From NCBI RefSeq assembly GCF_018274385.1, contig NZ_JAAFYZ010000088.1, positions 1-38,699 on the forward strand: a stretch of DNA of 38,699 nucleotides. Direction: 5' to 3'. The translations under genes were made by a program, and so were the position numbers. The stretch comes from Catenulispora pinistramenti. GTDB taxonomy: Bacteria > Actinomycetota > Actinomycetes > Streptomycetales > Catenulisporaceae. How positions within the stretch are numbered: the stretch's first letter is position 1; the number at the start of each line of letters is the position of its first letter. Positions 17,227 to 25,629 of the stretch are shown here, piece by piece. The notes below the pieces were generated by a model. That model had not been told where the DNA came from, made no database searches, and saw only the letters and a program-made list of their open reading frames with translations.

Positions 17227-18308
17227 CAGAGCAACCGCACCGCACCGCGGTGACGAACGTCCGCGTCTTCGACGGCCGGCGCCTGCTGCCTGTCGGTACC
17301 GTCGTCTTCGAACAGGGCCGGCTCGTCGCCGACACGACTACCGGGCAGGCCCGGGTCGTCGACGGCGGAGGCGGCGTCCTGCTTCCCGGCCTGATCGACG
17401 CGCACGTCCACCTGTACGGCCGCGAGAACCTGGAACAGCTCGCCGCTTTCGGGGTGACCACGGCACTCGATATGGGCAGCGCTCCGCCGGAGTTCGTAGA
17501 CTCGCTGCGGGGTATCGCAGGCTTCACCGATATCCGCAGCGCCGGGACGCCCGCCATCGCGCCGGGCAGCGGGCACTCCCACATCCCGGTCGTCGGTCAG
17601 CGCGGGCTCGTGCACGGCGCTCACGCGGCGGCGGCGTTCGTGGCCGAACGGGTCGCCGAGGGCTCGGACTACATCAAGATCGTCGTCGGCAGCTCCGGGG
17701 CGGACCACGACCAGGCCACCCTCGACGCCCTCGTCATCGCAGCCCACGAACACGGCAGGCTCGTGGTCGCGCACGCCTCGCACCAAGCCGCCGTGCAGAA
17801 GTCGTTGCTGGCCGGCGCCGATGTGCTCACCCACGTGCCGATGGACCGCCCCGTCGATGCCGCCACCGCGAGCCGGATCGCCGCCGAGGGGCGGATCGTC
17901 GTCCCGACCCTGTCGATGATGGAGGGCATCATCGAGCAGTCGGCGCCGCCCGGCGCGCGCTACGAGGTGCCGCGCGACGGTGTCTCAGAGCTCTACCGGG
18001 CCGGCGTCCCGATCCTGGCCGGAACCGACGCGAACACCGCGGTCGGTGTCCCGGCGCGGATCAGCCACGGCGAGAGCCTGCACCACGAACTCCAGCTGCT
18101 CTTCGATGCCGGGGTGAGCGCCGTGGACGCGCTGCGGGCCGCCACGTCTCTGCCCGCCCGCTACTTCGGCCTTGACGACCGTGGCACCGTCGAACCGGGA
18201 CGCCGCGCCGACTTGGTGCTGATCGACGGCGACCCGTTGCAAGACATCAAAGCGACCTCGTCCATCAGCCGCGTCTGGTGTGGTGGGGTCGAGTACACGC
18301 CCGCGTAA
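17223..18308 (+). CDS. Metal-dependent amidohydrolase
   Basis: A 361-residue TIM-barrel amidohydrolase with the full metal-site pattern: H61-x-H63 (LIDAHVHLY), K152 (YIKIV), H184/H187 (VAHASH), H204 (THVPMD) and D269 (AGTDAN). The C-terminal beta-sandwich closes with GTVEPGRRADLVLIDGDP, as in imidazolonepropionase/prolidase-like members. Such enzymes hydrolyse amide, lactone or related C-N/C-O bonds. It overlaps the monooxygenase stop by four bases (ATGA) and is followed after 17 bases by the FAH-family gene, so co-translation in one operon is likely. Its place in a ring-cleavage pathway suggests hydrolysis of a pathway intermediate or release of the aromatic substrate from a conjugate. This is inference. 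Confidence 0.9.
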   Translation: MTEQPHRTAVTNVRVFDGRRLLPVGTVVFEQGRLVADTTTGQARVVDGGGGVLLPGLIDAHVHLYGRENLEQLAAFGVTTALDMGSAPPEFVDSLRGIAGFTDIRSAGTPAIAPGSGHSHIPVVGQRGLVHGAHAAAAFVAERVAEGSDYIKIVVGSSGADHDQATLDALVIAAHEHGRLVVAHASHQAAVQKSLLAGADVLTHVPMDRPVDAATASRIAAEGRIVVPTLSMMEGIIEQSAPPGARYEVPRDGVSELYRAGVPILAGTDANTAVGVPARISHGESLHHELQLLFDAGVSAVDALRAATSLPARYFGLDDRGTVEPGRRADLVLIDGDPLQDIKATSSISRVWCGGVEYTPA

Positions 18309-18325
18309 CCCTACGGAGAACAACT

Positions 18326-19183
18326 ATGCGCATCGCCACCGTCAACGACCGTGCCAGCCTGATCATCGGCGACGGCGACCGGGCCGTCGACATCCACGCC
18401 GCCAGCGACGGGCGGTTCGGGCCGGAGCCCGCCGCCGTGTTCGAGCGCTGGGACGAGTTCCGCAAGTGGGTCGACTCGGCCGAACTGCCCGAGCCCGTGT
18501 CGTTCGCCCGCGAAGAGCTCGGATCGCCGTCTCCGGCGCCGCGCCAGGTGTTCGGGATCGGTCTGAACTACAGCGAGCACGCCGCCGAGTCCGGCTTCAC
18601 GAAGCCGACGACCGCGCCGCCGGTGTTCACGAAGTTCCCCTCGTGCATCACCGGGCCCTACGGCGAGATCGGGCTGCCGGCCGGTGGCCACACCGACTGG
18701 GAGGTCGAACTCGTCGTGGTCATCGGGACGAAGGCGCATCGGGTGGCGCGCGCCGACGCCTGGCAGCACGTCGCGGGGCTCAGCGTCGGCCAGGACATCT
18801 CCGAGCGCATCAGCCAGATGGCGGCCGTCCCGCCGCAGTTCAGCCTCGGCAAGTCGTTCCCCGGGTTCGGGCCGGTCGGGCCGTGGCTGGTCACCGTCGA
18901 CGAGTTCGCGAATCCGGACGACCTCGAACTCGGCTGCGCGATCAACGGCGAACAGATGCAGCTGGGCCGGACCAGCAGCCTGATCTTCTCGGTGTCCGAG
19001 CTGATCGAACAGCTCTCGGCGGTCGCCCCGCTGCTGCCCGGCGACGTCGTGTTCACCGGCACCCCGGCCGGTGTCGGCCTCGGCCGGGACCCGCAGCGCT
19101 GGCTCGCGGCCGGTGACGAGCTTGTCACGCACATCGAGGGCATCGGGGAGATGCGCCATCGCTTCGTCGCCGACCCGGCCTAG
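18326..19183 (+). CDS. Fumarylacetoacetate-hydrolase-family protein
   Basis: A 285-residue FAH-fold enzyme with an N-terminal domain followed by the catalytic domain beginning at VFGIGLNYSEHA. Metal ligands of the family are present: E126 and E128 in DWEVELVVVIG, and D157 in GQDISER. GTPAGVGLG near the C-terminus is also typical. Members hydrolyse or decarboxylate ring-cleavage products such as acylpyruvates and 2-hydroxymuconate derivatives. ATG 18326 has GGAG about eight bases upstream. It is third gene of the presumed operon and would act after ring opening. Confidence 0.93.
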   Translation: MRIATVNDRASLIIGDGDRAVDIHAASDGRFGPEPAAVFERWDEFRKWVDSAELPEPVSFAREELGSPSPAPRQVFGIGLNYSEHAAESGFTKPTTAPPVFTKFPSCITGPYGEIGLPAGGHTDWEVELVVVIGTKAHRVARADAWQHVAGLSVGQDISERISQMAAVPPQFSLGKSFPGFGPVGPWLVTVDEFANPDDLELGCAINGEQMQLGRTSSLIFSVSELIEQLSAVAPLLPGDVVFTGTPAGVGLGRDPQRWLAAGDELVTHIEGIGEMRHRFVADPA

Positions 19184-19241
19184 CAAGGCGCGAGGCAACC
19201 AGGACCCGAGGTAGCCAGGACCAAGGTAGCCAGGACCCGAA
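19184..19241 (+). repeat. Short tandem repeats after the FAH-family gene
   Basis: Three imperfect units, at 19195-19210, 19211-19225 and 19226-19241, follow the pattern GTAGCCAGGACC(C/A)-A(A/G). The gene end itself (GACCCGGCC-TAG-CAAGG) resembles GACCCGAGG-TAG-CCAGG, so the TAG stop appears to be reiterated in the array. Confidence 0.7.
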
Positions 19242-19268
19242 GTAAGTCAGTACACGAATGGAGCGGCC

Positions 19269-20195
19269 ATGAGCCTGCACGCATTGCTCTCGGTCACGAT
19301 GGGGGTGCCGAACGTCGAGGAGACAGCGGCGTACTACGCCGACTTCGGGCTTTCGCCCGAGGCCGACAACTGGTTCAGCACCACCGATGCCGGGCGCCAG
19401 TTGCGGATCGTCCACGCACCGACGCGGCGCCTGGTCGAGCTGCGGGTGGGCGTTGATGATCGTGACGACGTCCTGCGTGCCGCCGCGAACCTCAGCCGCC
19501 TCGGGACGGCGGATCCGGTGATGACCGAGGCCGGTTTGGCGGCCGTCGAACCCGTGACGGGGGCTCGGGTCCGGCTTGAGACAGCTCCGCGGCTTCAGCA
19601 GAATCCCGTGCCGGCCAGCGTCTACAACGGACCCGGACGGATCGAGCGGGCCGGCCGGCGCGCGCCGGGCTTCCTGCGTACCGAGCCGGTGCGGCCCCGC
19701 AAGCTCGGCCACGCCGTCCTCGGGACGGTGGACTACCGCGCCACCGCGGACTTCTTCGTGCAAGGCCTGGGGTTCAAGGTCAGCGACCGCATCAAGGATG
19801 TCGGCACCTTCATGCGCTGCTCGACCGACCACCACAACGTCCTGGTCCTGTCGGCTCCGGTGAACTTCCTGCACCACACCTCCTGGCAGGTCGATGACGT
19901 GGACGACGTCGGGCGGGGCGCGGCCGCGATGCTCGAAGGCCGGCCCGAGCGCCACATCTGGGGCTTGGGGCGGCACTACGGGGGCTCGAACTTCTTCTGG
20001 TACCTCAAGGACCCGGCGGGCAACTTCTCCGAGTACTACTCGGATATGGACTGCATCGTCGAGGACCAACTCTGGACGCCCGAGGACCTCGAAGGCGCCC
20101 GCGGGCTCTATGCCTGGGGTCCGCCGCCCCCGCCGTCCTTCCTACATCCCGATGACTTGGCCGCGATGATGACCGGCGCGCATTCGGTGCGGTGA
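19269..20195 (+). CDS. VOC-family (type I extradiol) ring-cleavage dioxygenase
   Basis: A 308-residue protein with two tandem vicinal-oxygen-chelate modules. The N-terminal module (about 5-105) lacks clear metal ligands. The C-terminal one (about 145-260) keeps the 2-His-1-carboxylate set: H148 (LGHAVLGT), H202 or H203 (FLHHTSWQVDD) and E255 (NFSEYYSD). This is the pattern of Fe(II)/Mn(II) extradiol dioxygenases that open catechols at the meta position. ATG 19269 has GGAG seven bases upstream. It follows the FAH gene after 85 bases that include a tandem repeat, so it may be read through from the operon or have its own promoter. Confidence 0.9.
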   Translation: MSLHALLSVTMGVPNVEETAAYYADFGLSPEADNWFSTTDAGRQLRIVHAPTRRLVELRVGVDDRDDVLRAAANLSRLGTADPVMTEAGLAAVEPVTGARVRLETAPRLQQNPVPASVYNGPGRIERAGRRAPGFLRTEPVRPRKLGHAVLGTVDYRATADFFVQGLGFKVSDRIKDVGTFMRCSTDHHNVLVLSAPVNFLHHTSWQVDDVDDVGRGAAAMLEGRPERHIWGLGRHYGGSNFFWYLKDPAGNFSEYYSDMDCIVEDQLWTPEDLEGARGLYAWGPPPPPSFLHPDDLAAMMTGAHSVR

Positions 20196-20276
20196 GGCGG
20201 GGTGCGCTGGGCATCGTGGTGATCTAATGGCGCTTGTGGCGCCTGGCGGTGTCCTGAGCATGGAAGGACTTATCAG

Positions 20277-21260
20277 ATGGAGAAGCGGGTTCTGGGCCGT
20301 ACCGGTCGGCAGGTCGGAGTGATCGGGCTGGGTGCGTGGCAGCTGGGGGCGGACTGGGGCGAGGTGGCCGAGGACGACGCGTTGGCCACGCTCGGTGCGG
20401 CCGTGGACGACGGGGTGTCGTTCTTGGACACCGCCGATGTCTACGGGGACGGACGCAGCGAGCAGCTGATCGGGACGTTCCTGAAGTCCCGGCCCGGTGC
20501 GGACATCACGGTCGCGACGAAGATGGGGCGCCGGGTGCCGCAGGTGCCGGAGGCCTACACGCTGGACAACTTCCGGGCGTGGAACGACCGGTCGCGGAAG
20601 AATCTGGGCGTCGACACCCTCGATCTGGTGCAGCTGCACTGTCCGCCGACCCCGGTGTACTCCAGTGACGAGGTCTTCGACGGGCTGGACACGCTGGTGT
20701 CCGAGGGGCGTATCGCCGCATACGGTGTCAGCGTCGAGACCCGCGCCGAGGCGCTGACGGCGATCGCGCGGCCCGGGGTGGCCAGCGTGCAGCTCATCTT
20801 GAACATGCTGCGGCTCGGCCCGCTCGCGGACGTGCTGCCCGCGGCCCGTGAGGCCGGGGTGGGCATCATCGCCCGGGTGCCGTTGGCCAGTGGGCTGCTG
20901 TCCGGCAAGTACGACGAGCACACCACGTTCGCCGAGAACGACCACCGCAACTACAACCGGCACGGCGAAGCCTTCGACGTCGGCGAGACGTTCTCCGGGG
21001 TCGACTTCGCCACCGGCCTTGAGGCGGTGCGCCGGGTGGCGCCGTTGGTGCCGGCCGGCGTCGCGATGGCGCAGTTCGCGTTGCGCTGGATCGTGGACCA
21101 GCCCGGCGTCAGCGTGGTCATCCCGGGTGCGCGGAACCCGAAGCAGGCCGCCGGGAACGCCGCCGCTGCCGATCTGGCGCCGCTGACCGAAGAGCAGCTC
21201 GGCGCGGTGCGTGCGGTCTACGACGAGCTGATCGCTCCGCAGATCGGGCAGCGTTGGTGA
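20277..21260 (+). CDS. Aldo/keto reductase
   Basis: A 327-residue (beta/alpha)8 NADPH-dependent oxidoreductase with the catalytic tetrad D51 (FLDTAD), Y56 (DVYGDG), K82 (ATKMG) and H121 (VQLHCPP), and a C-terminal NADPH-binding signature (SVVIPGARNPKQAAGN). It reduces carbonyls to alcohols; the substrate is not evident. AAGGA lies about eight bases before ATG 20277. It sits 81 bases after the dioxygenase on the same strand and may or may not belong to the catabolic unit. Confidence 0.93.
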   Translation: MEKRVLGRTGRQVGVIGLGAWQLGADWGEVAEDDALATLGAAVDDGVSFLDTADVYGDGRSEQLIGTFLKSRPGADITVATKMGRRVPQVPEAYTLDNFRAWNDRSRKNLGVDTLDLVQLHCPPTPVYSSDEVFDGLDTLVSEGRIAAYGVSVETRAEALTAIARPGVASVQLILNMLRLGPLADVLPAAREAGVGIIARVPLASGLLSGKYDEHTTFAENDHRNYNRHGEAFDVGETFSGVDFATGLEAVRRVAPLVPAGVAMAQFALRWIVDQPGVSVVIPGARNPKQAAGNAAAADLAPLTEEQLGAVRAVYDELIAPQIGQRW

Positions 21261-21313
21261 CGCTTGTGAGGCCGGTGAGGCTGGTGGCGTCGGCGGAACC
21301 GGTGGGACCGGTG
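21256..21313 (+). repeat. Degenerate GGTGA-type repeats after the aldo/keto reductase
   Basis: The gene end TTGG-TGA-CGC is followed by several ~9-11-bp variants (TTGTGAGGC, CCGGTGAGGC, CTGGTGGCG, ACCGGTGGG, ACCGGTGACGCC). The GGTGA block with the stop codon is reiterated, though spacing is irregular. Confidence 0.4.
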
Positions 21314-21411
21314 ACGCCGACGACGGCCAACCGTGGACCCCTACACCCGGCCGGACCAGAACTCCTACAATCAACACCGTCACATCCCCTCGGATCTGAC
21401 GGGACACGCTC

Positions 21412-24246
21412 ATGCGCTTCGCCCTATTGGGACCGCTGACCATCACCGATGACGACGGTCACGCGATACGCCTGCCCGGTGTCCTCCCGCGCGGCGTGCT
21501 GGCCACCCTGCTCCTGAACGCCAATCAGCCGGTGTCGCTCGACCGGTTGATCGACACGTTGTGGGGCGAGTATCCGCCGACTTCGGTGGCCGCCGCGCTA
21601 CGGAACCACGTGGTGCGGCTGCGCCACGCGCTGGGCGACGGCGCGGCCGAGCGGATCCAGACCGGAGTCACGGCGTACCGGATCCACGTCGAGCCCGGCG
21701 AGCTGGACGCCGATGACTTCGCGCGGCTGTGCGCCGAGGGGCTGCGGGCCGTGGGGGAGCAGCGGTGGGCTGACGCGTCCGCTTCGCTGACCGGCGCGCT
21801 GGAGCTGTGGCGGGGTGAGGTGCTGGCCGACCTGCCGGTGCTGATCGGGGTCGAGCCGCACCTGCGCAAGCTCCGTGACGACCGGTTGCTCGCCTACGAG
21901 GGCCGGATCGAGGCGGACCTGCATCTGGGACGGCACCGTGAACTGGGCACCGAGATACGGGGGCTGATATCGGCGAACCCGCTGCACGAGCCCTTCCACC
22001 GGCAGCTGATGCTCGCCCTGTACCGGTCGGGGCGGCGCGCGGAGGCGCTGGAGGCCTATCGGGAGTTGCGCAGGATCCTGATCCAGGAACTGGGAGCCGA
22101 ACCCTCGGCCGGTATTCAGGAACTGCACCAGCAGATCCTCAGTGTCGATCCCGCGCTCGACGTTCAGCCGCCCTCGGGGCACGTCGACGTCCCCGCGGCG
22201 CCCGGCCCGAGGCGCGAGAGCACGTCGGCGCCCTCGGCCGATGGCGGCTCGGGCGGCGTGTTCCGGCAGTTGCCGGCCGACCTGTCGACGTTCACCGGAC
22301 GCGAGAAGGAACTCCAGCGGCTGATCGACGCCGCCACCGGGCCGCACGAGGTGGCCGCGACCGTCGTCGTCTCGGCGATCGAGGGCATGGCCGGGGTCGG
22401 CAAGACCCAGCTCGCGGTCCACGCCGCGCACCGGCTCGTGCAGGCCGGCCGCTTCGACGACGTCCAGCTCTACGCCAACCTGCACGGCTTCGACGCCGAA
22501 CGGGCGCCGGCCGATCCGTCCGTGGTCCTGGAGGCGTTCCTGCGGCAGCTCGGCGTCCCGGCGCAGCGGATCCCGCTGACGGTGGAGGAGCGCGCGGCGA
22601 TGTTCCGTGACCGGCTGTACGGCCGGCGCTCGTTGATCCTGTTGGACAACGTCGCCGACGAGGAGCAAGTACGGGATCTGATACCGGCGGACGCGCAGAG
22701 CCTGGTCCTGCTGACCAGCCGCCGGACGTTGGCCGGGCTGGACGGCGCCGAGGTGCACCTGCTGGACGTCTTCCACGAGACCGAGGCGATCGAGCTGCTG
22801 GCCCGGATCGCCGGGCACGAGCGGGTCGCGGCCGAGCCCGACGCCGCCGCCGAGATCGTCCGGGCCTGCGGGTTCCTGCCGCTGGCCGTGTCGTTGGCCG
22901 CGTGCCGGCTGCGCGCCCGGCCGGCCTGGACGCTCGCGGACCTCGTCACCCGCCTCGACGGCATTCTGACGACGGGTGCCGTGGGCGGACGCAGCCTCAG
23001 CAGCGTGTTCGAGCTCTCATACCGCAGCCTGCCGGAGACCGCCGCCCGGGCGTTCCGGTTGCTGGGCACGTACCCCGGCCACGATTTCACAGCCGACACG
23101 CTCGCGGTCCTGCTCGGCGCCACGGTGCCCGAAGCGGAGTCGATCCTCGAGGCGCTGTTGGACGAACACTTGCTCCAGCAGCGGATCACGGCTCGTTACG
23201 AGTTCCACGACCTGATCGCCGCCTTCGCACGGCAGCGTGGACTACGTGACGAATCCGCCGAGGAGCGGGACGCCGCCTTCGAGCGGTTGATGCTCTGGTA
23301 CGCGCACGCCGCGGACAACGCGGTCGCGGCCATCTCCCCGTCGGCGGACCGCGCGGTCCTGGCCCCCTCGGACTACAGCCGCACCTTCGACTCGCGCGGG
23401 GAGGCGATGGAGTGGTGCGAGCAAGAGCTGCAGAACATCTTCCAGTGCGTCGCGGTCGCCGGGCGGGGCGGATTGCCCAAGCTGGCTTGGCAGGTCGTGG
23501 CCGGTCTGTGGGCCTACTTCCGGGTCGCCTCGGCGTGGGACGCGTGGCGCGAGGGCTTCAGCGCGGGGCTGACGGCTGCTGAGGCGTCCGGGGATCTGAC
23601 GGGGCAGGCGAGCATGCACGTCGGTCTCGGTTCGCGATGCGTCCACCTCGGCGAGTACGACCAAGCGCTGTATCACCTTCAGCGGGCACACGATCTCGAC
23701 GTCGAGCGCGGCTCGGCCAAGGGTGTGGCCATCACGCTCAACAACATCGGTGACGTGCACAGCAGGTTGGGCAACTTCGAGGCGGCGCTGGACTACCTGA
23801 CACGCGCTCGGGCCATCAACACCGAAGACGCGCTGGACTGCATCATCGTTCTGAATATCGGGGAGTCACTGGGGTTCCTGGGCCGGTACGAGGAGGCGGA
23901 ACGGTCGTTGCGCGAGGTCGAGGCCCGGTTCCTCGCCAAGGACGACCAGTACCTCGCGGCGAGTACCTACGCGACGCTCGGCCGGATCTATTTGCTGGCG
24001 GGGGAGTTGGCGAAGGCCGAAGTCGTGTTCCTGCAGGCGATCGCGATCCGGACGACGATCGGTTACCGGCCCGGTGTCGCCGCGGCGCTCGTCGAGCTGG
24101 GAGAGACGTATGTGCGGACCGGGCGGCGGGAGTCGGGGCGTGAGGCGTGGGAGCGGGCGCTGATCGTGTTCGGCGAGCTTGAGGATCAGGCGGGGACGGA
24201 GCAGGTGCGCGGGCGGTTGGAGCAGGTGGATTCGGATCCTGCGTAG
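21412..24246 (+). CDS. AfsR-like SARP regulator (BTAD, NB-ARC, TPR)
   Basis: A 944-residue regulator. Residues 1-95 form the OmpR-like winged helix (LGPLTI, RLPGVLPRGVLATLLLNAN, RLIDTLWGEYPP); 96-245 the bacterial transcriptional activation domain (BTAD: DADDFARLCAEG, RRAEALEAYRELRRIL, EPS). Residues ~295-560 are an NB-ARC STAND ATPase with Walker A GMAGVGKTQ (K331), LILLDNV as Walker B and FLPLAVSLA. A winged helix follows (RAFRLLGTYPG), and C-terminal TPRs (about 730-940: GEYDQALYHLQRAHDL, GNFEAALDYLTRARAI). Such proteins bind direct repeats spaced about 11 bp and activate nearby genes, often in secondary metabolism. A TACAAT at 21366-21371 could be its -10 box. It is convergent with the MFS gene (37-bp gap). 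Confidence 0.93.
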   Translation: MRFALLGPLTITDDDGHAIRLPGVLPRGVLATLLLNANQPVSLDRLIDTLWGEYPPTSVAAALRNHVVRLRHALGDGAAERIQTGVTAYRIHVEPGELDADDFARLCAEGLRAVGEQRWADASASLTGALELWRGEVLADLPVLIGVEPHLRKLRDDRLLAYEGRIEADLHLGRHRELGTEIRGLISANPLHEPFHRQLMLALYRSGRRAEALEAYRELRRILIQELGAEPSAGIQELHQQILSVDPALDVQPPSGHVDVPAAPGPRRESTSAPSADGGSGGVFRQLPADLSTFTGREKELQRLIDAATGPHEVAATVVVSAIEGMAGVGKTQLAVHAAHRLVQAGRFDDVQLYANLHGFDAERAPADPSVVLEAFLRQLGVPAQRIPLTVEERAAMFRDRLYGRRSLILLDNVADEEQVRDLIPADAQSLVLLTSRRTLAGLDGAEVHLLDVFHETEAIELLARIAGHERVAAEPDAAAEIVRACGFLPLAVSLAACRLRARPAWTLADLVTRLDGILTTGAVGGRSLSSVFELSYRSLPETAARAFRLLGTYPGHDFTADTLAVLLGATVPEAESILEALLDEHLLQQRITARYEFHDLIAAFARQRGLRDESAEERDAAFERLMLWYAHAADNAVAAISPSADRAVLAPSDYSRTFDSRGEAMEWCEQELQNIFQCVAVAGRGGLPKLAWQVVAGLWAYFRVASAWDAWREGFSAGLTAAEASGDLTGQASMHVGLGSRCVHLGEYDQALYHLQRAHDLDVERGSAKGVAITLNNIGDVHSRLGNFEAALDYLTRARAINTEDALDCIIVLNIGESLGFLGRYEEAERSLREVEARFLAKDDQYLAASTYATLGRIYLLAGELAKAEVVFLQAIAIRTTIGYRPGVAAALVELGETYVRTGRRESGREAWERALIVFGELEDQAGTEQVRGRLEQVDSDPA

Positions 24247-24283
24247 TCCCGGGCGCGCGGCTGCCCTTGTCCGCGGTGCGGGT

Positions 24284-25540
24284 TCACAGGTGTTGCGCGG
24301 CCAATTCGGGTTCGGGCTCGGCCTCGCGCGTGGATCCGGTGCGCAGGATCCCGGCGGTCGCGGCGGCGACCACCAGGAGCAGGGCCGGGAGTAGGAACGT
24401 GTGGCCCAGCGCCGTGACGCGGGTCATCCAGCCGATCAGTGCCGGGCCGGCGAGCATGCCGAGGTAGCCGAGGCCGGCGACGCGGGAGACGTTGGTGCCG
24501 GCGGCGGCGGGGTCGGTGTGGCCGGCGGCGCTGAAGAGCTGCGGGACACAGCCGGACAGGCCGATGCCGAATATCGCCCAGCCGATGAGCGCCGACCAGA
24601 TCCACGGGGATATGGCCACGATCGTCAGGCCGACGGCGCCGGTGGCCGCGCCGTAGCGCAGGACGGCCGCCGAGCCGAAGCGGGCGGAGACGCGGTCGGC
24701 CAGGAGACGGCCGATGGTCATCGTCGCGGCGTAGGTGCCGTAGGCGAACGAGGCGGTGCTGGCCGACGCGCCGAGGATGTTCTTCGCTTCGACAGCGCTC
24801 CAGTCGTTCGCTACGCCTTCGCAGAGCATGCACATCATGGCCAGGGCGGCGAGGATCCAGATGCGGCGGGGGACGGGGCGGCGCTTGGTCGTCGGCCGGG
24901 TATCCGTGGCTTGGGCTGGGTCGTGTGCCGCAGCGGTCGTCGTCGCTGTTGTCGTCGTAGCTGTCGTTGTCGCTGTCGTTGTCGCCGTCGGCAGCAGGCT
25001 CCGGGCGAAGACGAGAGCGATGACGATGCCCACGCCTCCGGCCGCGGCGAGCGTCGCGGCCGGGCTGAGCCCCGCGCTGGTCGCCTGGGCGCCGACGAGC
25101 GCGGCGATCACCCCGCCGACGGAGAAGGTGGCGTGGAAGGCGGACATGATCGGGCGGTTGTAGGCCTTCTCGACGTGGACCGCGTGGGCGTTCATGCTCA
25201 CGTCCAGACAGCCGTTGCAGAAGCCGAACACCAGGAGCGCGCCGGCCAGCGTCCACGGCTCGCGGGCCAGGCCCGGCAGCACGAGTGTCGCGGCGCACAG
25301 GACACCGGCGGCCGGCACCACGACGCGGGTGCCGAGGCGGTCGGCCAGCCGTCCGGAGAGCTGCATGCCGAAGAACGCGCCGACGCCGAGCAGGACCAGC
25401 AAGCTGCCCAGGGTCGCGTGGCTGATGCCCACGCGTTTCTCGATGGCCGGGATCTGGACCAGCCACATGCCCATGAGGGTGCCGTCGAGGACGAAGTAGA
25501 CGAAGGTCGCCACTCGGGCGGCTCGGAGCGCACGTTCCAT
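24284..25540 (-). CDS. MFS transporter
   Basis: A 418-residue permease with about twelve hydrophobic segments in two halves. GRLADRLGTRVVV (loop 2-3 motif) and its echo GRLLADRVSARFG in the second half support the major facilitator superfamily. CNGCLDVSMNAHAV resembles the YbjJ/FucP-like branch. The central cytoplasmic loop carries a low-complexity Ala/Thr run (about residues 185-205) encoded by GTT/GTC-GTC repeats near 24940-24990 on the plus strand. The gene is divergent from a DeoR regulator with two matching operators between them, so control by that regulator is likely. The transported compound is unknown, but a sugar, nucleoside or drug would fit. Confidence 0.9.
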   Translation of the reverse strand: MERALRAARVATFVYFVLDGTLMGMWLVQIPAIEKRVGISHATLGSLLVLLGVGAFFGMQLSGRLADRLGTRVVVPAAGVLCAATLVLPGLAREPWTLAGALLVFGFCNGCLDVSMNAHAVHVEKAYNRPIMSAFHATFSVGGVIAALVGAQATSAGLSPAATLAAAGGVGIVIALVFARSLLPTATTTATTTATTTTATTTAAAHDPAQATDTRPTTKRRPVPRRIWILAALAMMCMLCEGVANDWSAVEAKNILGASASTASFAYGTYAATMTIGRLLADRVSARFGSAAVLRYGAATGAVGLTIVAISPWIWSALIGWAIFGIGLSGCVPQLFSAAGHTDPAAAGTNVSRVAGLGYLGMLAGPALIGWMTRVTALGHTFLLPALLLVVAAATAGILRTGSTREAEPEPELAAQHL

Positions 25541-25553
25541 GCGATCACCGTAA

Positions 25554-25572
25554 CGAACATTTTTGATGTTTG
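25554..25572. promoter_or_regulatory. DeoR-type operator, copy 1
   Basis: CGAACA (25554-25559), seven bases, TGTTTG (25567-25572). It lies 14 bases before the MFS start on its upstream side and shares the pattern CGAACA-N7-TGTTYG with copy 2. Confidence 0.6.
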
Positions 25573-25585
25573 GAAGTCGGGATTT

Positions 25586-25604
25586 CGAACAACTTGCTTG
25601 TTCG
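25586..25604. promoter_or_regulatory. DeoR-type operator, copy 2
   Basis: CGAACA (25586-25591), seven bases, TGTTCG (25599-25604). The palindrome is perfect over seven bases per arm (CGAACAA/TTGTTCG). It lies 26 bases before the DeoR start codon, and its centre is 32 bases (three helical turns) from copy 1. Confidence 0.7.
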
Positions 25605-25629
25605 TTTCCCGGTGGTGTTCAATCGCAGC

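Noticed and set aside
20277..24246. Reading the SARP gene plus nearby oxidoreductases as an antibiotic gene cluster
   Set aside because: No polyketide synthase, NRPS, terpene, RiPP or glycosyltransferase genes are in the window. The enzymes fit catabolism better.
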